Shown here piece after piece: positions 20,183 through 30,858 of a DNA stretch of 64,000 nucleotides; position 1 is the stretch's first letter, and the number at the start of each line of letters is the position of its first letter. A model generated the notes under the pieces. It searched no databases. It saw nothing but the letters and a program-made list of their open reading frames with translations, and was not told where the DNA came from. The position numbers and the translations under genes were made by a program. Location: contig CM034240.1 in the NCBI GenBank assembly GCA_019916065.1, forward strand, positions 39,297,389-39,361,388. The letters are read 5' to 3'. Source of the DNA: Vitellaria paradoxa (taxonomy: Eukaryota > Streptophyta > Magnoliopsida > Ericales > Sapotaceae).

Positions 20183-20696
20183 GGGTAAATTACACCTGTA
20201 TTCTTTTAATATTTAAGTAATTATATTTATCATTTCTCAACGTTTAAAATTATACTTACATCTCTTATTCTAAAATGTCATTAACATTGATTCATTTTTA
20301 TTAAATCAACTATTAGAACTTAACAGAAAATGTTAAAATAATAAAAATTTTAGAAATTTTCCTAATTTATTCCTCCCTCTCTAACATATTCATCAGTTTT
20401 CTTTATAAAAATCTCTAATTTTTTTATTCTACTTGTATTTTAGTTATTTTTTGAGATTTTTGTGAAAAAAACAAAACTAATGAAAATGTAATAGAGAAAA
20501 TGATAAAATAAAAAAAATCTAAAATTTTGGTTATTTTGACCATTTTTTGGTAAATTTTAACAGTTAATTCAATAAAAGGATGGTCAATATTAACAACATT
20601 TTAAAATAAGAGACCAAGTGTAATTTTTATTTTTAATGTTGAGAAATAATAAGTATAATTACCCAAATATTAATGGGAGATAGGTATAATTCACCC
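20183..20696. mobile_element. Foldback element with long inverted repeats (GGGTAAATTACACC type)
   Basis: Left end GGGTAAATTACACCTGT and right end ATAGGTATAATTCACCC are complementary with few mismatches. Pairing continues inward for about 150 bp: TAATATTTAAGTAATTAT pairs with ATAATTACCCAAATATTA, and TTCTAAAATGTCATTAA with the complement near 20600. TA dinucleotides flank both ends (20181-20182; 20697-20698). No ORF. A partial relative lies at 38460-38880 and another at about 22375-22600. Confidence 0.7.
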
Positions 20697-20927
20697 TATA
20701 TGTTATTTTAAACGATAGCTTGTGGGGTCAAAGTTGGAATGTGCATGTGTAAACTAATTGTTGTAATAATTTATGTATGACATGTTAAAAATTTGTTCGA
20801 GATCTATTTGTTATGAAATTAAATTAAACTTGAACACAATTTCCAATTTATGTTTCATTGCAACTTGACTAAACAAGCTTAAATGTAATTAAAATAATTA
20901 AAATACTCAAGCATTTAAAAAAACTAA

Positions 20928-21176
20928 GGCGTAGTTTGAGAAGTAAAATAGGTAATTTTTTTTAGCTAGCAGTTAACTAAAAAAAGCCATCTTTGTTGTG
21001 TCTGGGAAAGGAAAAACGGTGACTTTTTCTAGCTAATATTTTAGTTTTTGTTAATCTGACATTTTTGCCCTTAAAAGTTTAAAAGAAGATTAAAACGTAA
21101 GAAGATAAATTTGGTCATTTTACAAATAAGCCATTTAGCCCATAGGCTATTTTGCCCAAGGTTCCCAAACAGAGCC
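20928..21176. mobile_element. Tourist/PIF-Harbinger-like MITE, TAA target duplication
   Basis: 249 bp. Termini GGCGTAGTTTGAGAA and TTCCCAAACAGAGCC are imperfect inverted repeats, flanked by TAA at 20925-20927 and 21177-21179. A three-base TWA duplication is characteristic of PIF/Harbinger elements. No coding capacity. Confidence 0.75.
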
Positions 21177-21235
21177 TAAGTTTATCTACATTTCGAAACT
21201 CAATAAAACTTTTAAACAAATAAAAAAAAAAAAAC

Positions 21236-21870
21236 TAAGAAAATTGCTATGGAGAATAATCACAACCAACTACAACGAAAGCGGGGAGACAAGATTTTAA
21301 CAAGAGAAACCCTAGAACCCCTTATAGGTAAAACTTCAAGTTTATAAGGCGACTAACATGAAAATCAATCCACTATGAAATCAGAAGATTATAAGAGATT
21401 CACTAAATATAAAGTAGAACTAGACCCTGTCCTAACTTTATTCTTCTCTTGCTCATTAGAACTCGTGATGAACTAAACTCGTAGATTGATTTCATTCTTG
21501 AACCCAAACAGGACCTCCTAAAAACTCAAAAATGTTTGTTTTCATCAAAATAAAAGGTTGAATCGATGTTCTTTCGAAACCCCACTTGTTGATCTTTTAT
21601 TGGAAGAGATGTTTATAGCCGCTGGAAAAAAAAAAAAAAAAAAACTTTTTCATACTCTAATGAAATCAAGGCAATAAAAATTTTAGGCAGACCGTTTGAA
21701 CACTCTTCGAGCTCTTTTCTAGAATATTAAGTGCTTGAACTCCATTCGAGCTCTTTTTCCAGAATGTTGGGTGTTTAAACTGTTTTTAAGCTATCTCACT
21801 ACTATAAAAATTGTTTGAAGCAATTTTCTTTGAATTAAGGAACGACTCAACCAACAAGACTCAATTTAAG
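21236..21870. repeat. Dispersed repeat copy A (second copy at 53866-54670)
   Basis: Starts TATGGAGAATAATCACAA and shares collinear blocks with 53866 onward: AAAATCAATCCACTAT, CAAGAGATTCA-type words and CTCAA.CAACAAGA. The two copies are diverged and share the same order and strand. The start resembles plant LTR or LARD sequence, but no ends or coding domains are visible, so the class is left open. Confidence 0.65.
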
Positions 21871-21952
21871 ACACTTCAAAAATTTTATAGACTCAAATTT
21901 TGATTCACAATTATCATTAATTAAAATAATAGATCTAACACTAAATTGAAAC

Positions 21953-22047
21953 AATTTATGACCCTATATATCTACTATCATATTGTGAAGTTTAACATAT
22001 AATTTATGACCCTATATATCTACTATCATATTGTGAAGTTTAACATA
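21953..22047. repeat. Two-copy 48-bp tandem repeat
   Basis: AATTTATGACCCTATATATC begins at 21953 and again at 22001. The copies are essentially identical, so the duplication is recent. Non-coding. Confidence 0.9.
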
Positions 22048-22813
22048 TTCTGCTTGGCATGTCACTAAAAAAAAACAAGTTTTATTTTTTGGACATGAAT
22101 TTATAAATATTTATTTTAATGGGAGAGCACCTATTTTAGATCGCATAGTTCACAATTAGAGTAGGGTACATGAGATATTAATTTTTGAAAAATATAAAGT
22201 CAAAAGTATTATTGTCTATTAAAAAATATTTTTAAATATATTTTATATAAAATAATATTGAACATAGAAAAAATCTTTAACATTTTTATATATGAATGTG
22301 TTATGGTTATATTATTTTAATATATAAATTTATGTATAATTATTACATTTATCAGTATATTATCTAAAAATTAAGGTTTATTTCACTTATATCCCCTATA
22401 ATTTTGACTTTGTACACGTAAATTCCACATGTTCATAAATTTATACTTAAACCCTCTGAGATTTGTATTACATGAACTGAAATCTCTTATATTAGATTTT
22501 TCATTTAAAAAGTAACTTTTGACTAATTTAATACTATGAAATTACATTTATACTCTTAGTATTGATTAAAAAATATTTATATTATGACATGGTGTATCTT
22601 TTTTCATATAAAAATTATATTATAATTAATTTATTAAATTTTTTGTGAACCTTTTCCATATTAGTACTTTAAAACACTATATTTTACGTTAATATTTTAA
22701 ATTTATATTATATATAAATTAGTAATTACCCACACACACATATATACATAAATTATAATTACTTTTTTCTATTAATAATCTAATAAATAAAAAATACAAA
22801 ATAGAAAAGTTTA

Positions 22814-23666
22814 GGCCTCGTTTAGTAACGTTTTTATTTTCTGTCTTTCTATTTATATTTTTAAAATTTTATAAACTAGTAATAAAAACACGTTTACTAA
22901 ATCTGTTTACGTTTTTTTTTTGTTTCTAAAAAAATGAAAACATAAACAAAAAAAAAAAGTTTTCACTCTTTTTTTTAGTTGCAAATATTTTGTCAATTTT
23001 CATACTTTGTCCACTTTTATTACATCATATTAAAATAAATTATTTTATTCAAATATTTTATTAAACTAAAATTATTTTTAATAAATAATATAATTAAATT
23101 AAATTATTATATAATATATATTTTTAATTTATTTCTAACAATAATTAAATTAAATTAGTTAATTTAATTAATAGGAAATATATATTATTAAATTATTTTT
23201 AATAAATAATAAAATAAAATATATTAATTTAATTTAATTTAATAAATAATTTAATTGATATAAATTATTTTATTAAATTATTTTTAATAAATATCATAAT
23301 TAAATTATTATGAAATATATTTTATTCAATTATTTTTAGTAAATAATATAATAAAATGATAATTAATATATTTTATATTTTGTGGATTAAATGATATAAT
23401 AGTTGTATTTTATTTAATTATTTTTGATAAATAATATAATTAAATTAAATTAATATAAAATATATTTGTTAAATTCTATTAAATTTTTTAAAAATAATAA
23501 AGTTAAATATTTTATGAAAATAAAAAATTAATAATTGTAAATAAAATTGTATTTCCAAACGCAGTTTCAGTTTTCATTTCAGAAAAAAATAAAAAAGGAA
23601 AACAAAAACAGAAAACTTAAAAATATAAATGTAAGTAGAAAAATGACAACGTTATCAAATAGCCCC
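22814..23666. mobile_element. PIF/Harbinger-like long AT-rich element, copy 1
   Basis: Ends GGCCTCGTTTAGTAACG and CGTTATCAAATAGCCCC are inverted repeats. Pairing continues inside: TTTTTATTTTCTGT and TTTATATTTTTAAAATTTTA on the left match complements near 23560-23640. The core is nearly pure A/T. Same family as 27993-28951, 49775-50950 and 52010-52962. Flanks are TTA on the left and TAA on the right, so the target duplication is not clean. Confidence 0.65.
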
Positions 23667-25925
23667 TAAATGAATGAAATAGGTTAAATAGATTAAATAA
23701 AAGTGCAAGTAGCCACTAAAATAAATAAGCCCATGCAATAGCATGGGGTGGTATAATGTTTTATATTGATAATAATTAAATTTTAAATATAATATAAAAT
23801 ATATTTAATAAAGTTGTATAGTTTTATAAAATAATTATTGAATTATTTTTCTATATTTATATTTTTTATTTATATTAGACTTAATGAATGGATAGAGTTG
23901 ATTAAAGTTGGACTTCTATACATGTCTTAAAAGTTTATATTTTACCAAGTCCTAATCTAATTCAATCCTAAAATTCAAGTTTGACTTTAAAATATATATT
24001 AAATCCAAAATTTACTTAATTGGCCGGAATCTCTCTCTCTCTCTCTCTCTCTTCCAAAGAGTTTATTAATCTCAATATATATATTTTTTCAATATATATT
24101 TTTTTTCAACTCTTGATTTATTTTGCAAAATTAATTTGACTTAAAAGTACTATTAATCTTAACTATATTAAAATAACTTTTTGACTAATTTTATAAAAAT
24201 ATTTCAAATTAAAAATATTAGCATTATTAATTATATATCATAAAAATAACTCATATATTAAGTATTATTAAATGTTTTTTTCAGTTATATAGTCAATATG
24301 ATTAATTTAAATTTAAAATTAAAATTTTATAAACAAAAATTTACTCTCAAACCTAGTTAACATTTAGATATTTTTTCTTTGTGTTTTTAAATTTAAAATA
24401 TATTAAGAGTTGTTATTACCAAAAAAAAAAAATCAATTTTTGGATTTAATGAATATTCAATAATTTAAAATTTTTTCCCAAGTTAAATTATTAGTTAGGC
24501 ATTTCTATTTGTCTTTTTAAATTTAATTTATTTGAATTTATTTTGTGTTTTAAAATTTAATTCATTTAAAATATATAAATTTTACATATAGTTTGAGAGA
24601 TGTTAAATTTTTTAAATTTAATTAGTGTTTTACAATTTATAAACTCTTTCTCAAGTCTAATATTATTTAAATATTTTTTATTTGTGATTTTAAATTTAAT
24701 TCATTAGAAATATGTACATTTTAACTAATAAATAAGTAAGTCTATTTTAAAAAAAAAAAAGTTTATTTAACTCACTTCACATCTATTGAGATTATATATC
24801 ATAACTTTAGTGATCTTATAGATAAAAGAAAAAAAATGAGTTATGATCATATGGTGATGCAAAACAAAAAGAAGTAAAAATTTTAGTAAAAGAAAAAAGA
24901 TTAGTTGGAGAATGGAAATTATTGAAGTATGGCACATAGGATTAGAACGGAAAAGAAGAAAAGAGATGAAATTATTTTTTTAATATTAGATATATATATA
25001 TATATATATATAATTATAGATAGAGAAAAGTGCAAGTAGTCAAGATGGTTTTTCTGACCACGGCAATCAGTTTAGATCAGTAATCGATTTGGATCTCTCC
25101 TTTGTGGACTAGGAGGGGGTAAGAAGCCAGACAGTTGAAGAGAAAATGACTATACTAATATTCTTTTACTTTTAATAAGAATACATACTAATAATTTTTT
25201 TTTTTTTTTTGAAAACATACCCTTACATTACAATCATCATTGGCATTCTTGTTATTTTCTTGCAAGAATTTATAGGAAATTTGATTTTTATTAATGCGAC
25301 AGTTATTGTAATTTCATAACATATTATAAGAATTATTTTTAATTAAATATTTACTTAAATTTAATTATTTTAATTTCTTTACAATTTATTAGTATACAAT
25401 ATATGTTTTAAACTAATTTAATTATTATGTCAATAATATTTACATATTTAATGTATTTTCCTGTACATAATACGAGTTTGTTGCTAGTTTAAATTTATAC
25501 ATAAGAAATTTTCAACTATAAAAAAATTATATGTTTTAAATTAAAGATCAATTCTGTACAATTTTATATGGTAGATATTACTGGGAGATATTAATTTTTA
25601 ATAAAATTTTCAAATATTAAACTATGATCAAAATAACAATGCACTTTAAAGATAAAATAAATTTAAAAAATCAGGATGTCACAAAAAAAAAATGTTAATT
25701 CTAGACAATGATAAATGTACAAAAGTTTAGATATATTGATTACAAAAGAGTACTTTGTTTTATTTCTTCCACCAAATATGCTTGAAGTGTGGCATCTTTA
25801 ATAAATGATAGCATTCTGTAATTTTTTCTGTTATTTATAAAAATAATAAGTGCATGTTATTTTAAATTACATAATAATCAAAACAACACAAATGAGTCTC
25901 AAATTTTAATTAATAATATGATTAT
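23667..25925. other. AT-rich desert, no gene seen
   Basis: Extreme A/T content with stops in all frames. It holds a CT microsatellite at about 24031-24052, a TA microsatellite at about 24989-25012 and homopolymer runs (for example T at 25197-25211). Nothing else is recognised. Confidence 0.6.
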
Positions 25926-25926
25926 T

Positions 25927-26655
25927 AATGAGGTAAAAAATAATAATATTAATAAAAATATTAGTTATTAGGCACTAATAAATAAATAAACAAATATAAC
26001 TAACACTAAGTTTGAAATAAATTCTCTTTATTTTATTTTTTTTAAAAGGTTAAATACACTCTCTTTAGCATTAATTTTTTTTTTCAAGTGTGTATATTTG
26101 TCAAAATAAATGAATTTAAAATACAAAATTTTATATCACCAATTAATTATAAAGCTGCAAATAATTTTCAATAACATACTAATTGTAAAATAGTTAATAA
26201 CATAACAAATGGCATTTAGTCATACCCAAACAAAGATTTAAGATCCAACTTCACAAAACCAAAGAGCAATAATTTCTAAGGTCATGTAACTCTTGTCTGC
26301 TACAAGTGAAACTTCAAAGTTGAGGAATCTTCAAAATTTAAAATTCGAAACCTCAAAAAAGTTACACTAAAAAAAAAAAAAAAACACTCAATTTATAAAC
26401 TCAACATTACTCTTTTTTTTCACCTTATCACAATATTGACCTAATAGAAATAATATCGTTACCCAAAAAAAAAAAATTAATAGAATTAATATACGTGCAA
26501 CTAATGAAAATTTATCTGTCTTACCTCAGCATATTCATAATGTATCAGTATATATTATTATGATCCTTTAAAAAAATAAAAATAGTATTGCTGCTCAAGG
26601 CGAAGTCTAAAACAAATAATTATATTTGAGTGTTAAAAATGCACATTTCATAAAC
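25927..26655. repeat. Paralogous duplication, copy 1 (empty MITE site)
   Basis: Aligns in the same orientation with 27940-29565. Shared blocks include AAAGCTGCAAATAATTTTCA followed by ATAACATACTAATT, the words AAATGGCATT.AGTC, and ACAAAACCAAAGAGCA. At 25971-25985 it reads AGGCACTAATAAATA, the uninterrupted version of the site that carries a 959-bp MITE in copy 2. Homology resumes briefly at about 27795-27860 beyond inserted DNA. Confidence 0.75.
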
Positions 26656-26869
26656 AAATTATTTAGTATCAGTATATAAATAATTAAAAATTTCCGTCTC
26701 ACACATAAAATTATTAACTTTTACCTATTTTTTTTAATTTTTATCAAAATTTTTCAACTTCCTCTAATTTTTACAAAATTTTACTAAGCACGTAAAAGCG
26801 ACACGTGTAAATGAGTGGTAAAAAATTGCTTAAAGTTGACAAATTTTGTCATCCAAACAAGCAATTTAC

Positions 26870-27217
26870 GGGGGCGTTTGGCAATGTAATTTTTAACAAA
26901 AAATCACCAACTTTTGATTTTTGAACATTTAACAAACCATAAATTTTTATCACTTTTCTACTTAGTTGCAATAACTTTTCAACTCAAAAATTACTAAAAG
27001 TTGATAAAAATTACCAAAAGTTACTAAAATTTGCCAAAGTTACAAAAGAATGTCAAAAATTAGTAAAAAATTTACCAAACAACTAAAAGTTACAAAAAAT
27101 TGTTAAAAATTGATAAAAATTACTACTTGTTTCGTTAAACATATTAAAAATTACAACTAACAATATTTGGTAAAAAAATATAAAAAATTACTAAAAATTG
27201 TGCCTTTAAACACCCCC
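26870..27217. mobile_element. MITE with GGGGGCGTTT termini
   Basis: Left end GGGGGCGTTTGGCAATG and right end TTTAAACACCCCC form short imperfect inverted repeats. The interior repeats AAAAATTACTAAAAGTTG-type words. It is absent from the paralogous copy at about 29565, supporting a true insertion. The target duplication is not clear. Confidence 0.6.
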
Positions 27218-27483
27218 TCTATCGTAAATGGGAAGGGATTCAGAAATGTCAAACGGAGGATTTAGCAAAATGCTTATCACATTAACAATATATTTACCAA
27301 ATAAACTGTAGTTACAGTGAATTTTGGACGGAGCAAATATTCATATTCAAAATCCTTAACTATAAAAATATAAGGTATCTACTGTCTTGGTAGTCGTGGA
27401 CCCCACCATCCCTTAGTTCGGGAAGAAAAAAAAAAGTTAGATTTTTTTTATAGTTAATTTTTTGATTTTTTTTATTAATTTAA

Positions 27484-27795
27484 CCAACCAACCAACTAAC
27501 CAGACCAAGCCTTTTTCCACTAGGTGGGGTCGGCTATATGGATTTGTCGACGCCAATTAGATCTGTTTAGGGGCATGTACTCCGATAAATCTAAATAGGT
27601 CAGGTCATGTTTAATGATTTCTTTCTAGCTTCTCTTGGGTCTTCCTCTATCTCTCCTACTCCTGACAATCTCCATACTTTCACACATTCTAACAGGTGCC
27701 TCTGCTGGACGCCTTTTAACATGATCAAACCATCTTAATCGATTTTCTCTCATTTTATCTTCAATCGGTGCTGTTCCTACTTTACACATTTCATA
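27484..27795 (-). pseudogene. LINE (RTE-like non-LTR retrotransposon) ORF2 C-terminus, 5'-truncated
   Basis: The minus-strand translation includes ENRLRWFDHVKRRP, then APVR and DRGRPKRS followed by a TAG, then NWRRQIHIADPT. This is the well-known C-terminal tail of plant LINE reverse transcriptases. Only about 300 bp survive, as expected from 5' truncation during target-primed reverse transcription. The 3' end runs into a (TTGG)n-like tail (27480-27496). Not functional. Confidence 0.85.
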
Positions 27796-27939
27796 AATTA
27801 CAAAAATGTTCTATAAATTTAACAAAACTAATAATTAAAAATGTATGTTAGGTAGTTATAATGATATGGCATTAGTCATTAAATGTGATTGAGTTTATGG
27901 CAATGGCATTGCTCTTTACGTACGGGAAGTGGTTAGAAT

Positions 27940-29620
27940 AAAATAATAATAATAATAATAAGAACAACAACAACAAGAATATTAGACACTAAGGTCCCGT
28001 TTGGTAATTTTTTCGTTTTCTGTTTTTTATTTATGTTTTTAAAATTTTGTAAACTCGCAACAGAAATATGTTTGATAAATCTATTTACGTTTTTTTGTTT
28101 AAAAAAAATAAAAACATAAACAGAAAAACGTAAATAGAAAAAATTGTGTTTTCACTCTGATTTTTTTTTTGTTGCTAATATTTTGTCAACTTTAAAACTT
28201 TGTCTATTTTTATTACATTACATAAAAATAAATTATTTTATTTAAATATTTTATTAAAATAAGTTATTTTAATAAATAATATAATTAAATTCAATAAATT
28301 AAATTAATTAATAAATTAATATAAATTATTTTTAATAAATAATAAAACTAAATTAATTAATTTAATTTAATAATCAATTATTGCTATATTATCTAAAATA
28401 AATAATTAAATTACATTAATTTTTAATTTAATTTAATTTAATAAGTATTAGTAAATTAATTTAAATAAATATCATAATTAAATTAAATTATTTATGATTT
28501 AATTAATTTAATTTATATAAAATATATTTTACTAAATAATTAAATGAATTTAATTAATTTAAAAATAAATAATTTAATTTAATAATTAATCTAATTTAAT
28601 TATTTATTTAATATGAAATATATTTTATTAAATTATTTTTAATAAATAATATAATTTAATATATTTTATATTTATTGAATTATACAATTTTAATAAATAA
28701 TTTACTGTATTAATTTAATTAATTAAATTAAATTAATATAAAATATATTTTATTAAGTTCTATTATTTTTTAAAACTAATTAAATTAAATATTTTCTAAA
28801 ATAAAAAATTAATAATTCTAAACAAACTTGCATTTCTAAACGCAGTGTCAGTTTTCATTTAAAAAAAAATAAACGGTAACAGAAAATAAAAAACAGAAAA
28901 CAGTAACAGAAAAACAACAACGAAAAAAGGACAGCATTATCAAATGGGCCCTAAATAAATATAATTAACACCATGTTATTTTTTTTTTTGAAAGGTTAAA
29001 TACATTCTTTTTAACATTAGCTTTATTTTTCAACTCTGTATTTTTGTCAAAATAAATGTATTTAAAATATAAAATTTATTATCACTAATTAACTATAAAG
29101 CTGCAAATAATTTTCAATAACATACTAATTAATTGTAAAGTAGTTAATTATAACAACTTACCCCGAAAAAAAAAAAAGAACATACCAAAAAAAAAAATAG
29201 TTATAACAAAACAAATGGCATTAAGTCTTGTACAATGATGTTAATTACACAAACAAAAATTTTGAGATCCAATTTTACAAAACCAAAGAGCATCAATTTA
29301 TAATCTTATCATGTCTTTTTTCATCTTATCGCAATATTAGTCTAACAAAAACAATATCGTCACCCAATAAATAGTTAATAAAATTAATATACATGTAATT
29401 CATTCGAACTTATTTGTGCTCGTCTTATTTCAATATATTCATATCGTACACATATATTATTGTGATCCTTAAAACATAAAAAAAAAAAAAATAGCGTAAT
29501 TGCCCGAGACGCTGCAAAAAAAAATTTATTTGGAAGTTAAAAATGAACATTCTGTGATTATAAAAACATTTTATAAATTTAACAGCACTAATAATTAGAA
29601 ATATACATTAACTAGTTTTG
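27940..29620. repeat. Paralogous duplication, copy 2 (MITE inserted)
   Basis: Collinear with 25927-26655 once the element at 27993-28951 is removed; the tail at 29565-29620 aligns with 27795-27860. Copy 2 lacks the LINE and the 26870 MITE found in copy 1. The two copies therefore date all three insertions as later than the duplication. Confidence 0.7.
27993..28951. mobile_element. PIF/Harbinger-like long AT-rich element, copy 2, TAA duplication
   Basis: Ends GGTCCCGTTTGGTAAT and ATTATCAAATGGGCCC are inverted repeats, flanked by TAA at 27990-27992 and 28952-28954. A paralogous empty site at 25977-25979 has a single TAA. Inner words (TGTTTTTTATTTATGTTTTT, TTTGATAAATCTATTTACG) match the element at 22814. 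No transposase ORF. Confidence 0.85.
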
Positions 29621-29738
29621 TAATATAAATTGACAATTTTTGCATTTAATAGTTCTTTGAAAATTTTGCATATAATAATTCTTTCTCTACTGTTCCCACA
29701 TCGTCTCAAAAAGCTAAAAATTTGTAATATATAATTAA
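28952..29738. other. AT-rich sequence belonging to duplication copy 2
   Basis: Apart from homology to 26038-26655 there is no gene or further element. Homopolymer A runs occur at about 29165-29205 and 29478-29492. Confidence 0.6.
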
Positions 29739-29956
29739 TTAGTCATTAAATCCTTGACGCAAGGGGGTGCACTTATCTTTAACCGTGGGCTTGCAAGGTG
29801 CAATAATGGGGTCAAACGAAGCGGTGTGACTTACATCTGTGGGGTGCAAGGATGGAGACTGGCTTGAGCTCATTGTCTCCATCGGTGCAACTTGCATCTT
29901 GTGGTTTACTTCACTTCCCTTGCCCCCTCTATTACATTTCACTTCCCTTACCCAGA

Positions 29957-29966
29957 TTATATATAG
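29957..29966 (+). promoter_or_regulatory. TATA box of a candidate small gene
   Basis: TTATATATAG, 59 bases before the ATG at 30025 and followed by a CT-rich leader (CCCCCTCTCTCTACCTATCG, about 29992-30011), a normal plant core-promoter layout. The upstream stretch 29755-29920 is GC-richer and repeats GGTGCAA words. Confidence 0.4.
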
Positions 29967-30024
29967 TTTCAATCATAGTTCACTTCCCTCACCCCCTCTC
30001 TCTACCTATCGTCGTTTATAGAGA

Positions 30025-30348
30025 ATGACAAACACTAGCGCCGATTCTTCATCAATCCCATCCGGTGTCACTGCCTACGATGAGCCCATTGGTCTTCCTA
30101 GAGATGTTGTGGTTGCTCCCTGCTCTCCTGGCGGTGACGCTATTCTCGGCGATGCCGTTTCTCCTGCGGACACCGACACGCTTGATTGTCCAGAAGATGC
30201 CATCCTCGCTGCTCCCGCCGGCAACGCTTTTTCTGGGGATGCCATTTTTTGTCCCGAAGATTCCATTGTCACCGCAGCTCCTCCCGGAGATGGGATTACC
30301 CCCGCTGCCGATGTCAACACACGCCACGGTGACGGTACTTTCTATTAG
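30025..30348 (+). CDS. Hypothetical 107-residue acidic, lysine-free protein
   Basis: I do not recognise this protein. It lies in a GC-rich island within AT-rich surroundings, has a good start context (GAGAATGAC), a TATA box upstream and a TAG stop at 30346. The product has no Lys, two Arg and 17 Asp/Glu, and is rich in Ala, Pro and Gly. It contains a degenerate internal repeat around CPED(A/S)I and GDAI, and is probably disordered with no signal peptide or membrane segment. A longer antisense ORF (30052-30858, minus, 268 codons) covers the same island and cannot be excluded, but it lacks promoter signals. Coding status is uncertain. Confidence 0.35.
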   Translation: MTNTSADSSSIPSGVTAYDEPIGLPRDVVVAPCSPGGDAILGDAVSPADTDTLDCPEDAILAAPAGNAFSGDAIFCPEDSIVTAAPPGDGITPAADVNTRHGDGTFY

Positions 30349-30436
30349 GTCATGCTCATGTGTGTATATATATGTATAATTGTGTGTGTTTATATAAACA
30401 TAAAGCATTGACCTATAAACCGTTGGTGAAATAAAA

Positions 30437-30815
30437 GAAAGAGTTGTGTTGTTGGTGCGCTGTGGAAAGAAAAGAGTATGTGATAATATGAAGGAGAAGG
30501 GGAGGCGATGATTCAGGAGGGAGAAAAATGGTGAGAAGTGGCAAGGAGGGGTTTCTTGTTCCGTCTTACTGTCACTACGGTGTGAAAGGGTGTGGGGTTG
30601 GGGCTTTTGGTGGTACTGCTTTAGGACGAGGGTTCCATTGTTTACTGTCTGGGTGCTGAGGTTTGTGATACGTATGTACGTGTACATGGCCACATGAATA
30701 TGCGTGTGCATATTGTTTACAGTCTGGGTGTTGAGGAGTAACAAAAGTGTTGTGGTGTAGTCAGTGCGCTGTGGATAGAAAAGAAGAGAGTATGGTATGA
30801 GATACATGACGGAGA
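30437..30815. repeat. Local direct duplications downstream of the small ORF
   Basis: TTGTTTACTGTCTGGGTGCT at 30639 recurs with two changes at 30713 (offset 74). A GTGCGCTGTGGAAAGAAAAG-type block near 30460 recurs near 30765 (offset about 305). These look like non-coding tandem growth of the 3' flank. Confidence 0.6.
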
Positions 30816-30858
30816 AAAAAATGGGCGGGGTCGGTGCTTTTGTAAAATTAATTAACAA

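Noticed and set aside
26870..27217. TTA/TAA target duplication for this MITE
   Set aside because: The flanks (TTTAC; TCTATC) do not show it, so superfamily assignment was withheld.
30052..30858. 268-codon minus-strand ORF over the GC island
   Set aside because: Much of it is low-complexity His/Thr/Tyr sequence from GT-rich repeats, and no promoter was seen. Kept only as an alternative in the small-gene entry.
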